Shown here in pieces: positions 1 to 6,138 of a DNA stretch of 10,591 nt (its first letter is position 1; every line of letters starts with the position of its first letter). The notes under the pieces were generated by a model. The model saw only the letters and a program-made list of their open reading frames with translations. It was not told where the DNA came from and made no database searches. A program made the position numbers and the translations under genes. Origin of the DNA: Streptosporangiaceae bacterium (GTDB taxonomy: Bacteria > Actinomycetota > Actinomycetes > Streptosporangiales > Streptosporangiaceae); NCBI GenBank assembly GCA_030045215.1, contig JASIBJ010000103.1:1-10591 (forward strand). Reading direction: 5' to 3'.

Positions 1-616
1 CGTCAAGCACCGCCACCCGCCCGACTCGGTCGGCCAGGTACGCGCTGGCCGCAGCCGAGTAGTTGAACAGGCCGTATCCGCCGAACGCCGACCGGGGGCA
101 GTGATGTCCAGGCGGGCGGGCCAGACCGTAGACCGATCTGTCCCCGGCGAGCAGCAGGTCGGCTGCGGTAAGTGCGACATCGACCGCAGCTCGTGCCGCC
201 TGATAGCTGCCAGGGACAAGCGGCGTCATCGTCTCAAAGCACCAATAGCCGATGCGCCCGACCGGGCCGGACGGTTCGGGCGCAGGTCCCATCCCCTCTC
301 GCATGGCCGGGTGGAGGACCGTGTCCGGCATGTACTGGGGTGGCATTGAGCTGCCACCGCCGCCATGCGATCGCCAGAGGCTCCATGCCTCCTCGAGGAA
401 CCGCACCAGGCCTTCATGGTGAACCGCGGTGATGGGACCCAGGCCGTGCTCCGCGGGAGAAGCGAAGCTGAAGTCCGCGTCGGCGGCCAGCGCGGCCCGG
501 ATCGACTCCGCCCTTGCCGGCACCTCGTACATCGGCATCGGGATCCCGTATTGCACCTCCGTCACCGGGTCGTGCAGCACATGGGCGGAGTCATAGACGA
601 CCTTCATTCCGGACAT
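1..616 (-). CDS. Acetylpolyamine amidohydrolase / class II HDAC-like deacetylase, C-terminus beyond window
   Basis: Seen: 205 codons read from ATG 616-614 to the left edge without a stop. The N-terminus (MKVVYDSAHVLHDP) and an RAESI segment near residues 36-40 fit the acetylpolyamine amidohydrolase branch of the histone deacetylase superfamily. Residues 167-172 are RPPGHH, the tandem-His active-site motif, followed by FGGYGLFNYSA (178-188) and VAVLD (201-205), where the zinc-ligand segment would start. Known: these Zn enzymes remove acetyl groups from acetylputrescine, acetylspermidine and similar amines and are about 340 residues long, so roughly 40% is missing, including the downstream Asp ligands and catalytic Tyr. 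The start overlaps the phosphoesterase stop as TGATG, and no clear Shine-Dalgarno is present, so translational coupling is likely. An alternative start is the ATG three codons in. Odd: the usual FxNNAA stretch reads FNYSAA. Family assignment is firm; substrate is not. Confidence 0.88.
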   Translation of the reverse strand, partial: MSGMKVVYDSAHVLHDPVTEVQYGIPMPMYEVPARAESIRAALAADADFSFASPAEHGLGPITAVHHEGLVRFLEEAWSLWRSHGGGGSSMPPQYMPDTVLHPAMREGMGPAPEPSGPVGRIGYWCFETMTPLVPGSYQAARAAVDVALTAADLLLAGDRSVYGLARPPGHHCPRSAFGGYGLFNYSAAASAYLADRVGRVAVLD

Positions 617-1587
617 CAGGCAGCCACGAACTGATGGCTGAGGACCTTCTCTGCTGTGAGGGTGACTATGACTCCGCGTAGCACCCCGGCGTTGTACTCA
701 CTGCCGGGATTGATCGCCGTTGTGCGGCCGAGCCTGGCCACGCCGCGGGACTCGTGGATGTGCCCGTGCAGGGACAGCACCGGCTGATGCGCCTGCAGGG
801 CGTGGCGGACCGCCTGACTCCCGACCGGCACCATCCTGGCGCTGGCACCACCCACGAGCCGGAGACTGTCATCGAGCTCAGGAGCATCATCGATTCTCGT
901 GTCATACGGCGGGACGTGCAGGTTGAAGACAGCTGGCATCGCCGGATCCAGCTCCTTGACCAGCCGCTCGATCTTCTCGCTGAGCTGCTCCTCGGACAGT
1001 TCCCTGTCGGTGTGCCAGGGCGTGACGTTGGAGTAGCCGAGGGAGAGGAACTGCACCCCGCTGATCTCGATGAGCTGCTCCTCTGCGTTGCCGACAGTCG
1101 AGTCCGCGAGCACGTCGGCCACGTAGTGGCCGTCGTCGTTGCCGGGCATCACCAGGCACTTGACCTGCGAGCTGGCCAGGCGCTCGGCTGCCAGGTCCAT
1201 CCATCGCTGGATGTCGGCGCGCATGACCTCATCGAAACGGGCCTGGCGCGCGGCAGCGTCGCGGTCGAGCGCGGCCAGTTCGTCGGGCTCGCATCGGTAA
1301 GGGTAAAAGCCGTTGAAGCGAATCTGCGCCTCAAGCTGCTCGAGATCGTCGTCATCCCTGGCCTCCGCAACCCGGCCGAGGAAGCGGGCGCGCCACGTGC
1401 CGGCCCGCTCACGGACGACGGCCACCATCGCCTTGCCCGTCAGGTCTCCGCCGAGGACGATCACGTCGACGCCGTAGAAGTCGCCTGCCTTCAGGAACTT
1501 GCGCCAGCACGTGTCCGAGCCGTGGATGTCGGCGGCATAGAAGATCCTCACGACGTTGTCGTCTCGGTTACGTCTGAGCAGCCTCAT
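616..1587 (-). CDS. Calcineurin-like metallophosphoesterase
   Basis: Seen: 323 residues containing the binuclear metallophosphoesterase motifs in order: D20-x-H22 (AADIHG), GGD48LTGK, GN150DD, LH224VPPY and H276-x-H278 (LHGHIHES), then the frequent INPGSEY tail at 292-298. The GNHD motif reads GNDD, a known variant. An acidic, helix-like insertion of about 85 residues (55-140) separates the second and third motifs and may form a cap over the active site. Known: such enzymes hydrolyse phosphomono- or diesters with two metal ions; no signal peptide is visible, so it is probably cytosolic. AGAGG at 1594-1598 lies 6 nt before the ATG. It starts 26 nt after the permease stop and its own stop overlaps the deacetylase start, so it sits in the middle of the operon. 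A phosphoesterase is unexpected among amide hydrolases and its substrate cannot be inferred. Confidence 0.9.
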   Translation of the reverse strand: MRLLRRNRDDNVVRIFYAADIHGSDTCWRKFLKAGDFYGVDVIVLGGDLTGKAMVAVVRERAGTWRARFLGRVAEARDDDDLEQLEAQIRFNGFYPYRCEPDELAALDRDAAARQARFDEVMRADIQRWMDLAAERLASSQVKCLVMPGNDDGHYVADVLADSTVGNAEEQLIEISGVQFLSLGYSNVTPWHTDRELSEEQLSEKIERLVKELDPAMPAVFNLHVPPYDTRIDDAPELDDSLRLVGGASARMVPVGSQAVRHALQAHQPVLSLHGHIHESRGVARLGRTTAINPGSEYNAGVLRGVIVTLTAEKVLSHQFVAA

Positions 1588-1613
1588 CGGCGGCCTCTCA
1601 TCTCGTCGGCCGG

Positions 1614-3245
1614 CTATTCAGGCGGGATCACGGTGTAGGCAAGGTCAATGTTGATGCCACGCGCCCGCTGGATCGCCCTGATCGTGTAGAAGATTGGCAG
1701 TGCCACGAGGAAGACCGCCACGACCAGGATGACTCGGTCGGTGTTCAGATGCCAGTTTGTGCCCGAGTTCGGGTCAAGCAGGAGGTTCACCACGGCGACC
1801 GCCATCAGGACCGCACTGGCGACGCCGACGATGGTGAGAACGGGGATCCCGCGGAATCGCTGGTTATAGGGGGAGGACTCGAACAGCTCGGGTTTGCGGA
1901 ACGGCAGCGCGGCGCCGGCGACCGAGACGATGAGATACGTCAGGCACAGTCCGACCAGGCCGACAAGGAAGGTGAGCTGCGGGTTCAGCGACACGATGAT
2001 CACGCTGATCACGCTCACCACGGTGATGACGGCGACCGCGACCACCGGGGCGCTGGTCTTGGGGCTGACCTCGGCGACCTTGTCCGGCAGCAGGTGGTCG
2101 AAACTCCAGGCGAAGATGTTACGGGACAGCTGAAGCATGGTCTGGGTCACGAAGATGATCAGCATCGAGGTGAAGCCGAGGATGATTATCGTGCCGACCA
2201 CGATGTTGCCCGAAGCTACGGCCGCCACCTCGGTGTACAAGGGCGTGAACGCGAACTTGTAGGCGCCGGGGGCAGTCAGGGCGAGCCCGGCCAGGAAGCC
2301 GTGGCCCGCTCCGGTCAGGAATGCGAAGGCGGCCAGCAGTATCAGCACTGTCGCGAGCACATGCGCGCCGGGGATGGACAGGATGCCGCTGCGCTTGGCT
2401 CGCTTGATCTCTCCGCCGAAGTAGACGGACTGGAAGATGAAGGCGAGCGCGTAGAACGGCTGCGTGAGCATGAGGAACGACTCGCGCAGGCTGAAATGCG
2501 CGTTCGCGGCCGCCCCGTTCTTGAGGATGAGGGCGCTGGCGTGATGAGGGCCGCCGAGCGCGACAACGTAGTCATCGAACCGGGAGAAGACGGTCGCCCG
2601 GCTGGTGACCAGCAGCACGATGATCGGAATCAGCATCGCGCCGACGAACCACAGGACGAATGTCCAGCGCTGGATGCGCAGGAACGTTCTCAGGCCCCGC
2701 CCGAACGCGAGCAGCAATGCGGACAGCAAGACGACTATCAGCCCGACGATGAGCGTCCCGCTTCTGGTGTCCAGATAGTTAGCTGTGCTCAACAGGCCAG
2801 CCGAGCCGGTGCGCGCTGCCCACAACCGAAGCAGCGGCGACAGGCCGTAGGCGGTGGTATAAGCGGCGTAGAGGCCCACGAAGAACGTGATCCAGAAGTT
2901 CCACGACAGGTTGCTCATGAACCCAAGGGGCGGGCTCAGGACCCGGCTGATCCAGGTGTAGTCGCCGCCCGATCTCGGGATGATCGCGGTGAGCATCGCG
3001 TAAAGGAAGCCGGTGGTTACGGTCACCAGAAACGCGAACAGGCACGCCAGGTAGAGATTCCCGCCCGTGTAAAAGGCGGTACCGAAGAGCAGCAGGAACG
3101 CGATCGCCAGCGGGACCGACGCCCAGATCATGTTGTACATGGCCGCGTCAAGCCAGGAGACCTCCCTGACCAGACCGGTCGCGTTGCGGACGAAGAACCC
3201 GCTTCCGGCGCCCGTTCCGCTGACGCTCGTTTCGCTATCCGTCAT
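1614..3245 (-). CDS. APC-family amino acid / amine permease
   Basis: Seen: 543 residues, strongly hydrophobic, with about 12 membrane segments (roughly 37-58, 64-90, 110-135, 166-182, 195-214, 262-278, 293-318, 348-372, 400-420, 425-446, 466-490, 505-522). Landmarks of the amino acid-polyamine-organocation superfamily are PRSGGDYTWISR (90-101) at the end of the second segment and LSRNIFAWSFDHLLP (373-387) after the eighth. Known: these carriers usually take up amino acids or amines by proton or sodium symport or by exchange. Start: a near-perfect Shine-Dalgarno AAGGAGGT (3252-3259) lies 6 nt before the ATG. The stop of the upstream hydrolase (TAA 3258-3260) overlaps this ribosome-binding site, implying co-translation in one operon. 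In context it most likely imports the substrate of the flanking hydrolases. The exact substrate cannot be read from sequence. Confidence 0.92.
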   Translation of the reverse strand: MTDSETSVSGTGAGSGFFVRNATGLVREVSWLDAAMYNMIWASVPLAIAFLLLFGTAFYTGGNLYLACLFAFLVTVTTGFLYAMLTAIIPRSGGDYTWISRVLSPPLGFMSNLSWNFWITFFVGLYAAYTTAYGLSPLLRLWAARTGSAGLLSTANYLDTRSGTLIVGLIVVLLSALLLAFGRGLRTFLRIQRWTFVLWFVGAMLIPIIVLLVTSRATVFSRFDDYVVALGGPHHASALILKNGAAANAHFSLRESFLMLTQPFYALAFIFQSVYFGGEIKRAKRSGILSIPGAHVLATVLILLAAFAFLTGAGHGFLAGLALTAPGAYKFAFTPLYTEVAAVASGNIVVGTIIILGFTSMLIIFVTQTMLQLSRNIFAWSFDHLLPDKVAEVSPKTSAPVVAVAVITVVSVISVIIVSLNPQLTFLVGLVGLCLTYLIVSVAGAALPFRKPELFESSPYNQRFRGIPVLTIVGVASAVLMAVAVVNLLLDPNSGTNWHLNTDRVILVVAVFLVALPIFYTIRAIQRARGINIDLAYTVIPPE

Positions 3246-3251
3246 GTCCGT

Positions 3252-3259
3252 ACCTCCTT
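3252..3259 (-). promoter_or_regulatory. Strong ribosome-binding site of the permease gene
   Basis: AAGGAGGT on the minus strand, 6 nt before the ATG at 3245. It overlaps the TAA stop of the carbon-nitrogen hydrolase gene, so ribosomes ending there sit directly on it. It is the strongest Shine-Dalgarno in this operon and fixes the permease start. Confidence 0.85.
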
Positions 3260-4145
3260 ATACGGGGCCGGGGCGCCCGCACGCTTGTGCGAGACGGGCC
3301 GGGCGCGGCGTGGTTCCGCTGTTAGTCATCACGACGAGTGCTGGATCTGAACCGCATAGCGCACGGTAGATTTCGGGCCGGCGATGCGCCATATAGCCAA
3401 GCGCCGGGTCAGCCTGGCCGGTCGTTGGCACGTCCGTCAGCAGCAGTTCCTCGTCCTGGCCGGCCTGCGCGACCAGGTTGCCGCGGGCGTCCGCGACGAG
3501 ACTGCGCCCGAAGTAGCGCCACCCGCCTTCACTGCCCACCCGGTTGCACACCGCTACGACGCACTCGTTCTCGAGCGCTCGCGCGGCGAAGATGACGTCC
3601 TGGTCTCGTTCATACGGTGTCATGTTGGTCGCGGCGACGGCGACGACCGTCGCCCCGGCCAGCCGGAGCATGCGCGGCACCTCGCAGAATTCGCCGTCGT
3701 AGCAGATGAGCGGGCCGACCACCTGCCGGTCCGCTGCGACCACTTCAACCTCGCGGCCAGCGGACCACCAGCTGGCCTCTGCGCCGAACAGGTGGAGCTT
3801 GCGGTGAACCGCGCGGCCACCGGCCGGGGTGAGCGCGATGGCGCAGTTGGCGGCGCCGTCGGCGACCGGAAGCGGACCGCCCGCCACGACCGTGATCCCA
3901 TGGACTCTGGCGGCGTGCGCCAGGGTCGGCACCGCGGTCTGCTCGGTCTCGACGGCCAGTCGCGAGCGAAGCGCCCTGTCGGGCAGCGTCCAGCCGGTGA
4001 GGCACATCTCCGGGGCGATGAGCAGTCCTGCGCCTGCGGCGGCGGCAGTTCGCATCCCATCCAGGACTCGTTCCAGGTTGGCCTCCAGGTCGCCGACGAT
4101 CGGAGCGAACTGCAGGAGCGCGAGTCGCAGGACGTGACCCGGCAT
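3258..4145 (-). CDS. Carbon-nitrogen hydrolase (nitrilase superfamily)
   Basis: Seen: 295 residues with the nitrilase-superfamily catalytic set: E46 in IAPEMCLTG, K116 in HRKLHLF, E123 in the following GAEASWW segment, and C148 in LICYDGEFCE. This is the E-K-C triad plus the fourth conserved Glu. Length is typical for amidase-type members (N-carbamoylputrescine amidase, omega-amidase, aliphatic amidase) and shorter than most true nitrilases. Known: the Cys attacks an amide, carbamoyl or nitrile carbon and releases ammonia or an amine. The start lies 6 nt after the M24 gene stop and lacks a clear Shine-Dalgarno, so coupling to upstream translation is likely. The last ~30 residues are Pro/Ala/Arg-rich and may not belong to the fold. 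Neighbouring amine deacetylase and permease make an amine-linked amide substrate attractive, but that is inference. Confidence 0.9.
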   Translation of the reverse strand: MPGHVLRLALLQFAPIVGDLEANLERVLDGMRTAAAAGAGLLIAPEMCLTGWTLPDRALRSRLAVETEQTAVPTLAHAARVHGITVVAGGPLPVADGAANCAIALTPAGGRAVHRKLHLFGAEASWWSAGREVEVVAADRQVVGPLICYDGEFCEVPRMLRLAGATVVAVAATNMTPYERDQDVIFAARALENECVVAVCNRVGSEGGWRYFGRSLVADARGNLVAQAGQDEELLLTDVPTTGQADPALGYMAHRRPEIYRALCGSDPALVVMTNSGTTPRPARLAQACGRPGPV

Positions 4146-4151
4146 GAGCTG

Positions 4152-5393
4152 TTACCAGCCCCAGCGGACGGGCAGGTCGGCGGTGAGAATCGTCGTGGTG
4201 CCGTCCGCGTCGATCAGGACCATGTCCTCGAAGCCGGCCGCGTGCCCGTTCCGGCCAACCTGGATCTCGACCGACCAGACAGTGCTCTCGGTCACGACCG
4301 CCGACTCATCTGGGGTGTTGCGGGCCAGCCACGGGTCATCGAAGGCGTGCCCGTCCTGATGACCGAAGCAGGGGAAGCTTGAGTTGAAGGCGACTTCGTC
4401 GGTGAACCCGTTGTCGAGGAGGTAGGCCTTCCCGACGTCGAACAGCTCGCCGGCCGTCACGCCCGGCTTCAGATGGCTGATGACCGTGCGCACACAGCCG
4501 GCCGCGCCTTCGATGATCTCCTGCTGCCACGCGGCCGGGCGATCACCGGCCACTCTGGTGCGGACGATGTCGTAGATGTAGCCGTTGACGTAGCCGTAGT
4601 TGTCCGGATGGACCAGGTCACCGGGCCGATAGCGCGTGCTGGCGTCATGCTGCGGCAGCCGGGGCCACTGGAAGTGCCCGGAACAGGCTCCCGACGCATA
4701 CGGGATGTCCCACTGGGCGACGCCGGGGATCAGCGCGCCGTAAGCCATCGCGGCCGCCGCCCCGTCGCCATCGGTCGCGCCTTCGACGGCGCGCTCCATC
4801 AAGATCGTACTGATCTCGGCGCCGATCCTGGCCGAGTACTTCAGCATCTCCAGCTCGGCCGGGCTCTTGCGCATTCGCAGTTTCATGACCAGGTCATCGA
4901 CGTCCCGGAATGCGGCCCGCGGCAGCTCGGCACCGAGATAGCGGTAGGCGGAGGCGGGCATCGCCTCCAGCCCGACGATGCCGACCTCACCCTCGGCCAG
5001 GCCATGGCGGCGCGCGACCTCCGCGACGCCGCGGTAGAGGTTCCGGTCAGAGTGCACAGCGTCGATGGCGACGAGGTCATCGCGCCAGTCCGGGATCTCC
5101 ACGCACAGCTCGGCGTCGCCGTCCGCGGTGACGATCACGGCGGAGTGCCCGCGGCCGCTCCACAATGGCTGCTTGTCGTTGATCCACGGGAACGGGCCGT
5201 AATGGTTGGTCAGGTACAGCACGTCGCCGAAGTTGTCATAGGTGGCTCCGCCGCGCGACCAGATGATCAGCCCGCGCAGGCCTTCATCACGGGCCGCAGC
5301 GGCGGCCCGCTGGCGTCGCTCGCCGTACTCGGCTCGCGGGATGGTCGGCTGCTCCCCGATGGGGTGGTCCGGTCGCTCAACTTCAAGGTTCAT
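4152..5393 (-). CDS. M24-family metallohydrolase (Xaa-Pro peptidase / creatinase fold), first of operon
   Basis: Seen: 413 residues with a creatinase-type N-terminal domain (about 20-170) and a C-terminal pita-bread domain. All five M24 metal ligands can be placed: D264 (GDLVHPDNYG), D275 (GYIYDIVRT), H345 (CFGHQDGHAF), E376 (VWSVEIQVG) and E389 (AGFEDMVLI). This favours a metal-dependent hydrolase over creatinase itself, which lacks these ligands. The His motif is unusual, GHQDGH rather than GHGIG. Known: the fold includes Xaa-Pro aminopeptidases, prolidases, creatinases, DMSP lyase DddP and ectoine hydrolases, so fold alone does not give the reaction. Start: AGAGGG (5400-5405) lies 6 nt before the ATG. 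It is the first gene of the leftward operon, behind a promoter-like element at 5446-5474, and only 6 nt separate it from the carbon-nitrogen hydrolase. Confidence 0.88.
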   Translation of the reverse strand: MNLEVERPDHPIGEQPTIPRAEYGERRQRAAAAARDEGLRGLIIWSRGGATYDNFGDVLYLTNHYGPFPWINDKQPLWSGRGHSAVIVTADGDAELCVEIPDWRDDLVAIDAVHSDRNLYRGVAEVARRHGLAEGEVGIVGLEAMPASAYRYLGAELPRAAFRDVDDLVMKLRMRKSPAELEMLKYSARIGAEISTILMERAVEGATDGDGAAAAMAYGALIPGVAQWDIPYASGACSGHFQWPRLPQHDASTRYRPGDLVHPDNYGYVNGYIYDIVRTRVAGDRPAAWQQEIIEGAAGCVRTVISHLKPGVTAGELFDVGKAYLLDNGFTDEVAFNSSFPCFGHQDGHAFDDPWLARNTPDESAVVTESTVWSVEIQVGRNGHAAGFEDMVLIDADGTTTILTADLPVRWGW

Positions 5394-5445
5394 GACCGGC
5401 CCTCTCGACGGCGGGATCTACGGAAGCGCGAAGTACATTGGTCTG

Positions 5446-5474
5446 ATAAAACGCTGTTCAGCAACTTATGTCAA
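5446..5474 (-). promoter_or_regulatory. Predicted promoter of the leftward hydrolase/permease operon
   Basis: On the minus strand TTGACA (5469-5474), identical to the vegetative -35 consensus, is followed after 17 bp by TTTTAT (5446-5451, 4 of 6 matches to TATAAT). This would give a leader of about 45 nt before the ATG at 5393. The segment is clearly AT-richer than the coding DNA around it. The -10 box is imperfect, so the exact start site is uncertain. Confidence 0.5.
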
Positions 5475-5485
5475 CAGTTTGTTGC
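5461..5485. promoter_or_regulatory. Inverted repeat over the leftward -35 box, candidate operator
   Basis: GCAAC (5461-5465) and GTTGC (5481-5485) are inverted with 15 bp between them, with an inner AACT/AGTT pair. The repeat straddles the TTGACA at 5469-5474. A regulator bound here would touch the leftward -35 box and the upstream edge of the rightward promoter. Arms are short, so chance is not excluded. Confidence 0.3.
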
Positions 5486-5510
5486 CGATTAGCGAAGTGA
5501 AAGCTAGATT
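5482..5510 (+). promoter_or_regulatory. Predicted promoter of the Lrp-regulator / M24 unit
   Basis: TTGCCG (5482-5487, 4 of 6 to TTGACA), a 17-bp spacer, then TAGATT (5505-5510, 4 of 6 to TATAAT) on the plus strand. The expected start site is near 5516-5518, leaving a leader of about 50 nt before the GTG at 5567 and placing the palindrome at 5520-5536 directly after it. It also excludes the upstream TTG at 5510 as a start codon. Confidence 0.45.
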
Positions 5511-5519
5511 TGCTTACCG

Positions 5520-5536
5520 GATCAGGAATCCTGATC
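5520..5536. promoter_or_regulatory. Perfect 8-1-8 palindrome, probable operator of the Lrp-type regulator
   Basis: GATCAGGA-A-TCCTGATC: two 8-bp arms around one central base. It lies between the predicted rightward start site and the regulator start codon, where an autorepressor would bind. Lrp/AsnC proteins commonly recognise imperfect palindromes of about 15 bp in their own upstream regions. That the adjacent regulator binds it is inference. Confidence 0.6.
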
Positions 5537-5554
5537 GTGAAATATGCAAGCTGC

Positions 5555-5560
5555 AGGGAG
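5555..5560 (+). promoter_or_regulatory. Ribosome-binding site that fixes the regulator start
   Basis: AGGGAG lies 6 nt before GTG 5567-5569. The open frame extends back to a TTG at 5510 and passes another GTG at 5537, but neither has a comparable site, and both fall in promoter or operator sequence. Confidence 0.7.
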
Positions 5561-5566
5561 CTGCCC

Positions 5567-6106
5567 GTGACCGACGCCAGAGCCGAAGGTCGAAGACTCG
5601 GCGATCTCGACCGTACCGACGTAGCGATCCTCCGGCTGCTGGAGCAAGACGGCAGGACACCCACCGCGCAGATCGCGCGCACGCTGGGGATCTCGGAGCC
5701 GACCGTGCGCAAGCGAATGGACCGGCTGTTCGAGGACGACATCATCAAGGTTGTCGCCGTCTTCAACCCGCGGAAGACAGGTTACGGCACCGATGTCCTG
5801 ATCATGATCAGAGTCGCTCCGGGACAGTTGCAGGCGGTCGGGCAGGCGCTCGCGGCCATGGAGCACATCGTGTACCTCGGCTACACCACCGGCAGGCACG
5901 ACATCATGGTTGAGGCGCTCTTCGCCAACGACCAGGCTCTCTTCCAGTTCCTCGAGGAGGAGCTGCCCATGCTTGGCGGGATCGTCGGCACCGAGACAGC
6001 GCACGTCCTCAGGACAGAAAAGATCAACTACGACTGGAAGCTCCCGGCAGCCTTCGGCTCATCATCCCAGCCGGAGACTCAGCTGGCGCCCTCAGAAGCC
6101 AGTTAG
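5567..6106 (+). CDS. Lrp/AsnC-family transcriptional regulator
   Basis: Seen: 179 residues from GTG 5567. The N-terminal winged helix-turn-helix spans about 13-60: LDRTDVAILRLLEQDGR, then AQIARTLGISEPTVRKRMDRL as the HTH. The RAM effector-binding domain is at about 75-150, with YTTGRHDIMVE (106-116). The tail after 160 is Ser/Gln/Pro-rich. Known: Lrp/AsnC proteins form dimers and octamers, bind amino acids or related small molecules through the RAM domain, and often control an adjacent transport or catabolism operon and themselves. Divergent placement from the permease/hydrolase operon, with a palindrome at 5520-5536, fits such a local regulator. The second M24 gene follows after 32 nt and is probably co-transcribed. 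The effector is presumably the transported compound or a breakdown product. Confidence 0.92.
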   Translation: MTDARAEGRRLGDLDRTDVAILRLLEQDGRTPTAQIARTLGISEPTVRKRMDRLFEDDIIKVVAVFNPRKTGYGTDVLIMIRVAPGQLQAVGQALAAMEHIVYLGYTTGRHDIMVEALFANDQALFQFLEEELPMLGGIVGTETAHVLRTEKINYDWKLPAAFGSSSQPETQLAPSEAS

Positions 6107-6138
6107 CGAGCGCGCAAAGACGCGGCAGAGGAGATGTC

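Noticed and set aside
754..1638. 294-codon plus-strand open frame opposite the metallophosphoesterase
   Set aside because: No motif or ribosome-binding site; antisense shadow. The same holds for long frames at 3384-4382 and 4473-5492 (plus) and 6442-7377 (minus).
1749..3350. 533-codon open frame on the plus strand opposite the permease
   Set aside because: Very rich in Gln, Asp, Glu, Gly and Arg with no domain motif. It is the antisense shadow of a high-GC membrane-protein gene whose family motifs and Shine-Dalgarno are clear.
5510..5566. Upstream TTG/GTG starts for the Lrp-type regulator
   Set aside because: They fall in the predicted -10 box and palindrome and lack a ribosome-binding site. 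GTG 5567 has AGGGAG 6 nt upstream, and the family N-terminus fits it.
4152..6106. Direct assignment of the cluster as ectoine degradation (DoeA/EutD plus DoeX)
   Set aside because: M24-fold hydrolase plus AsnC/Lrp regulator is suggestive, but both M24 proteins keep the full metal-ligand set and the typical deacetylase and later DoeC/DoeD-type genes are not seen. Kept only as a comparison.
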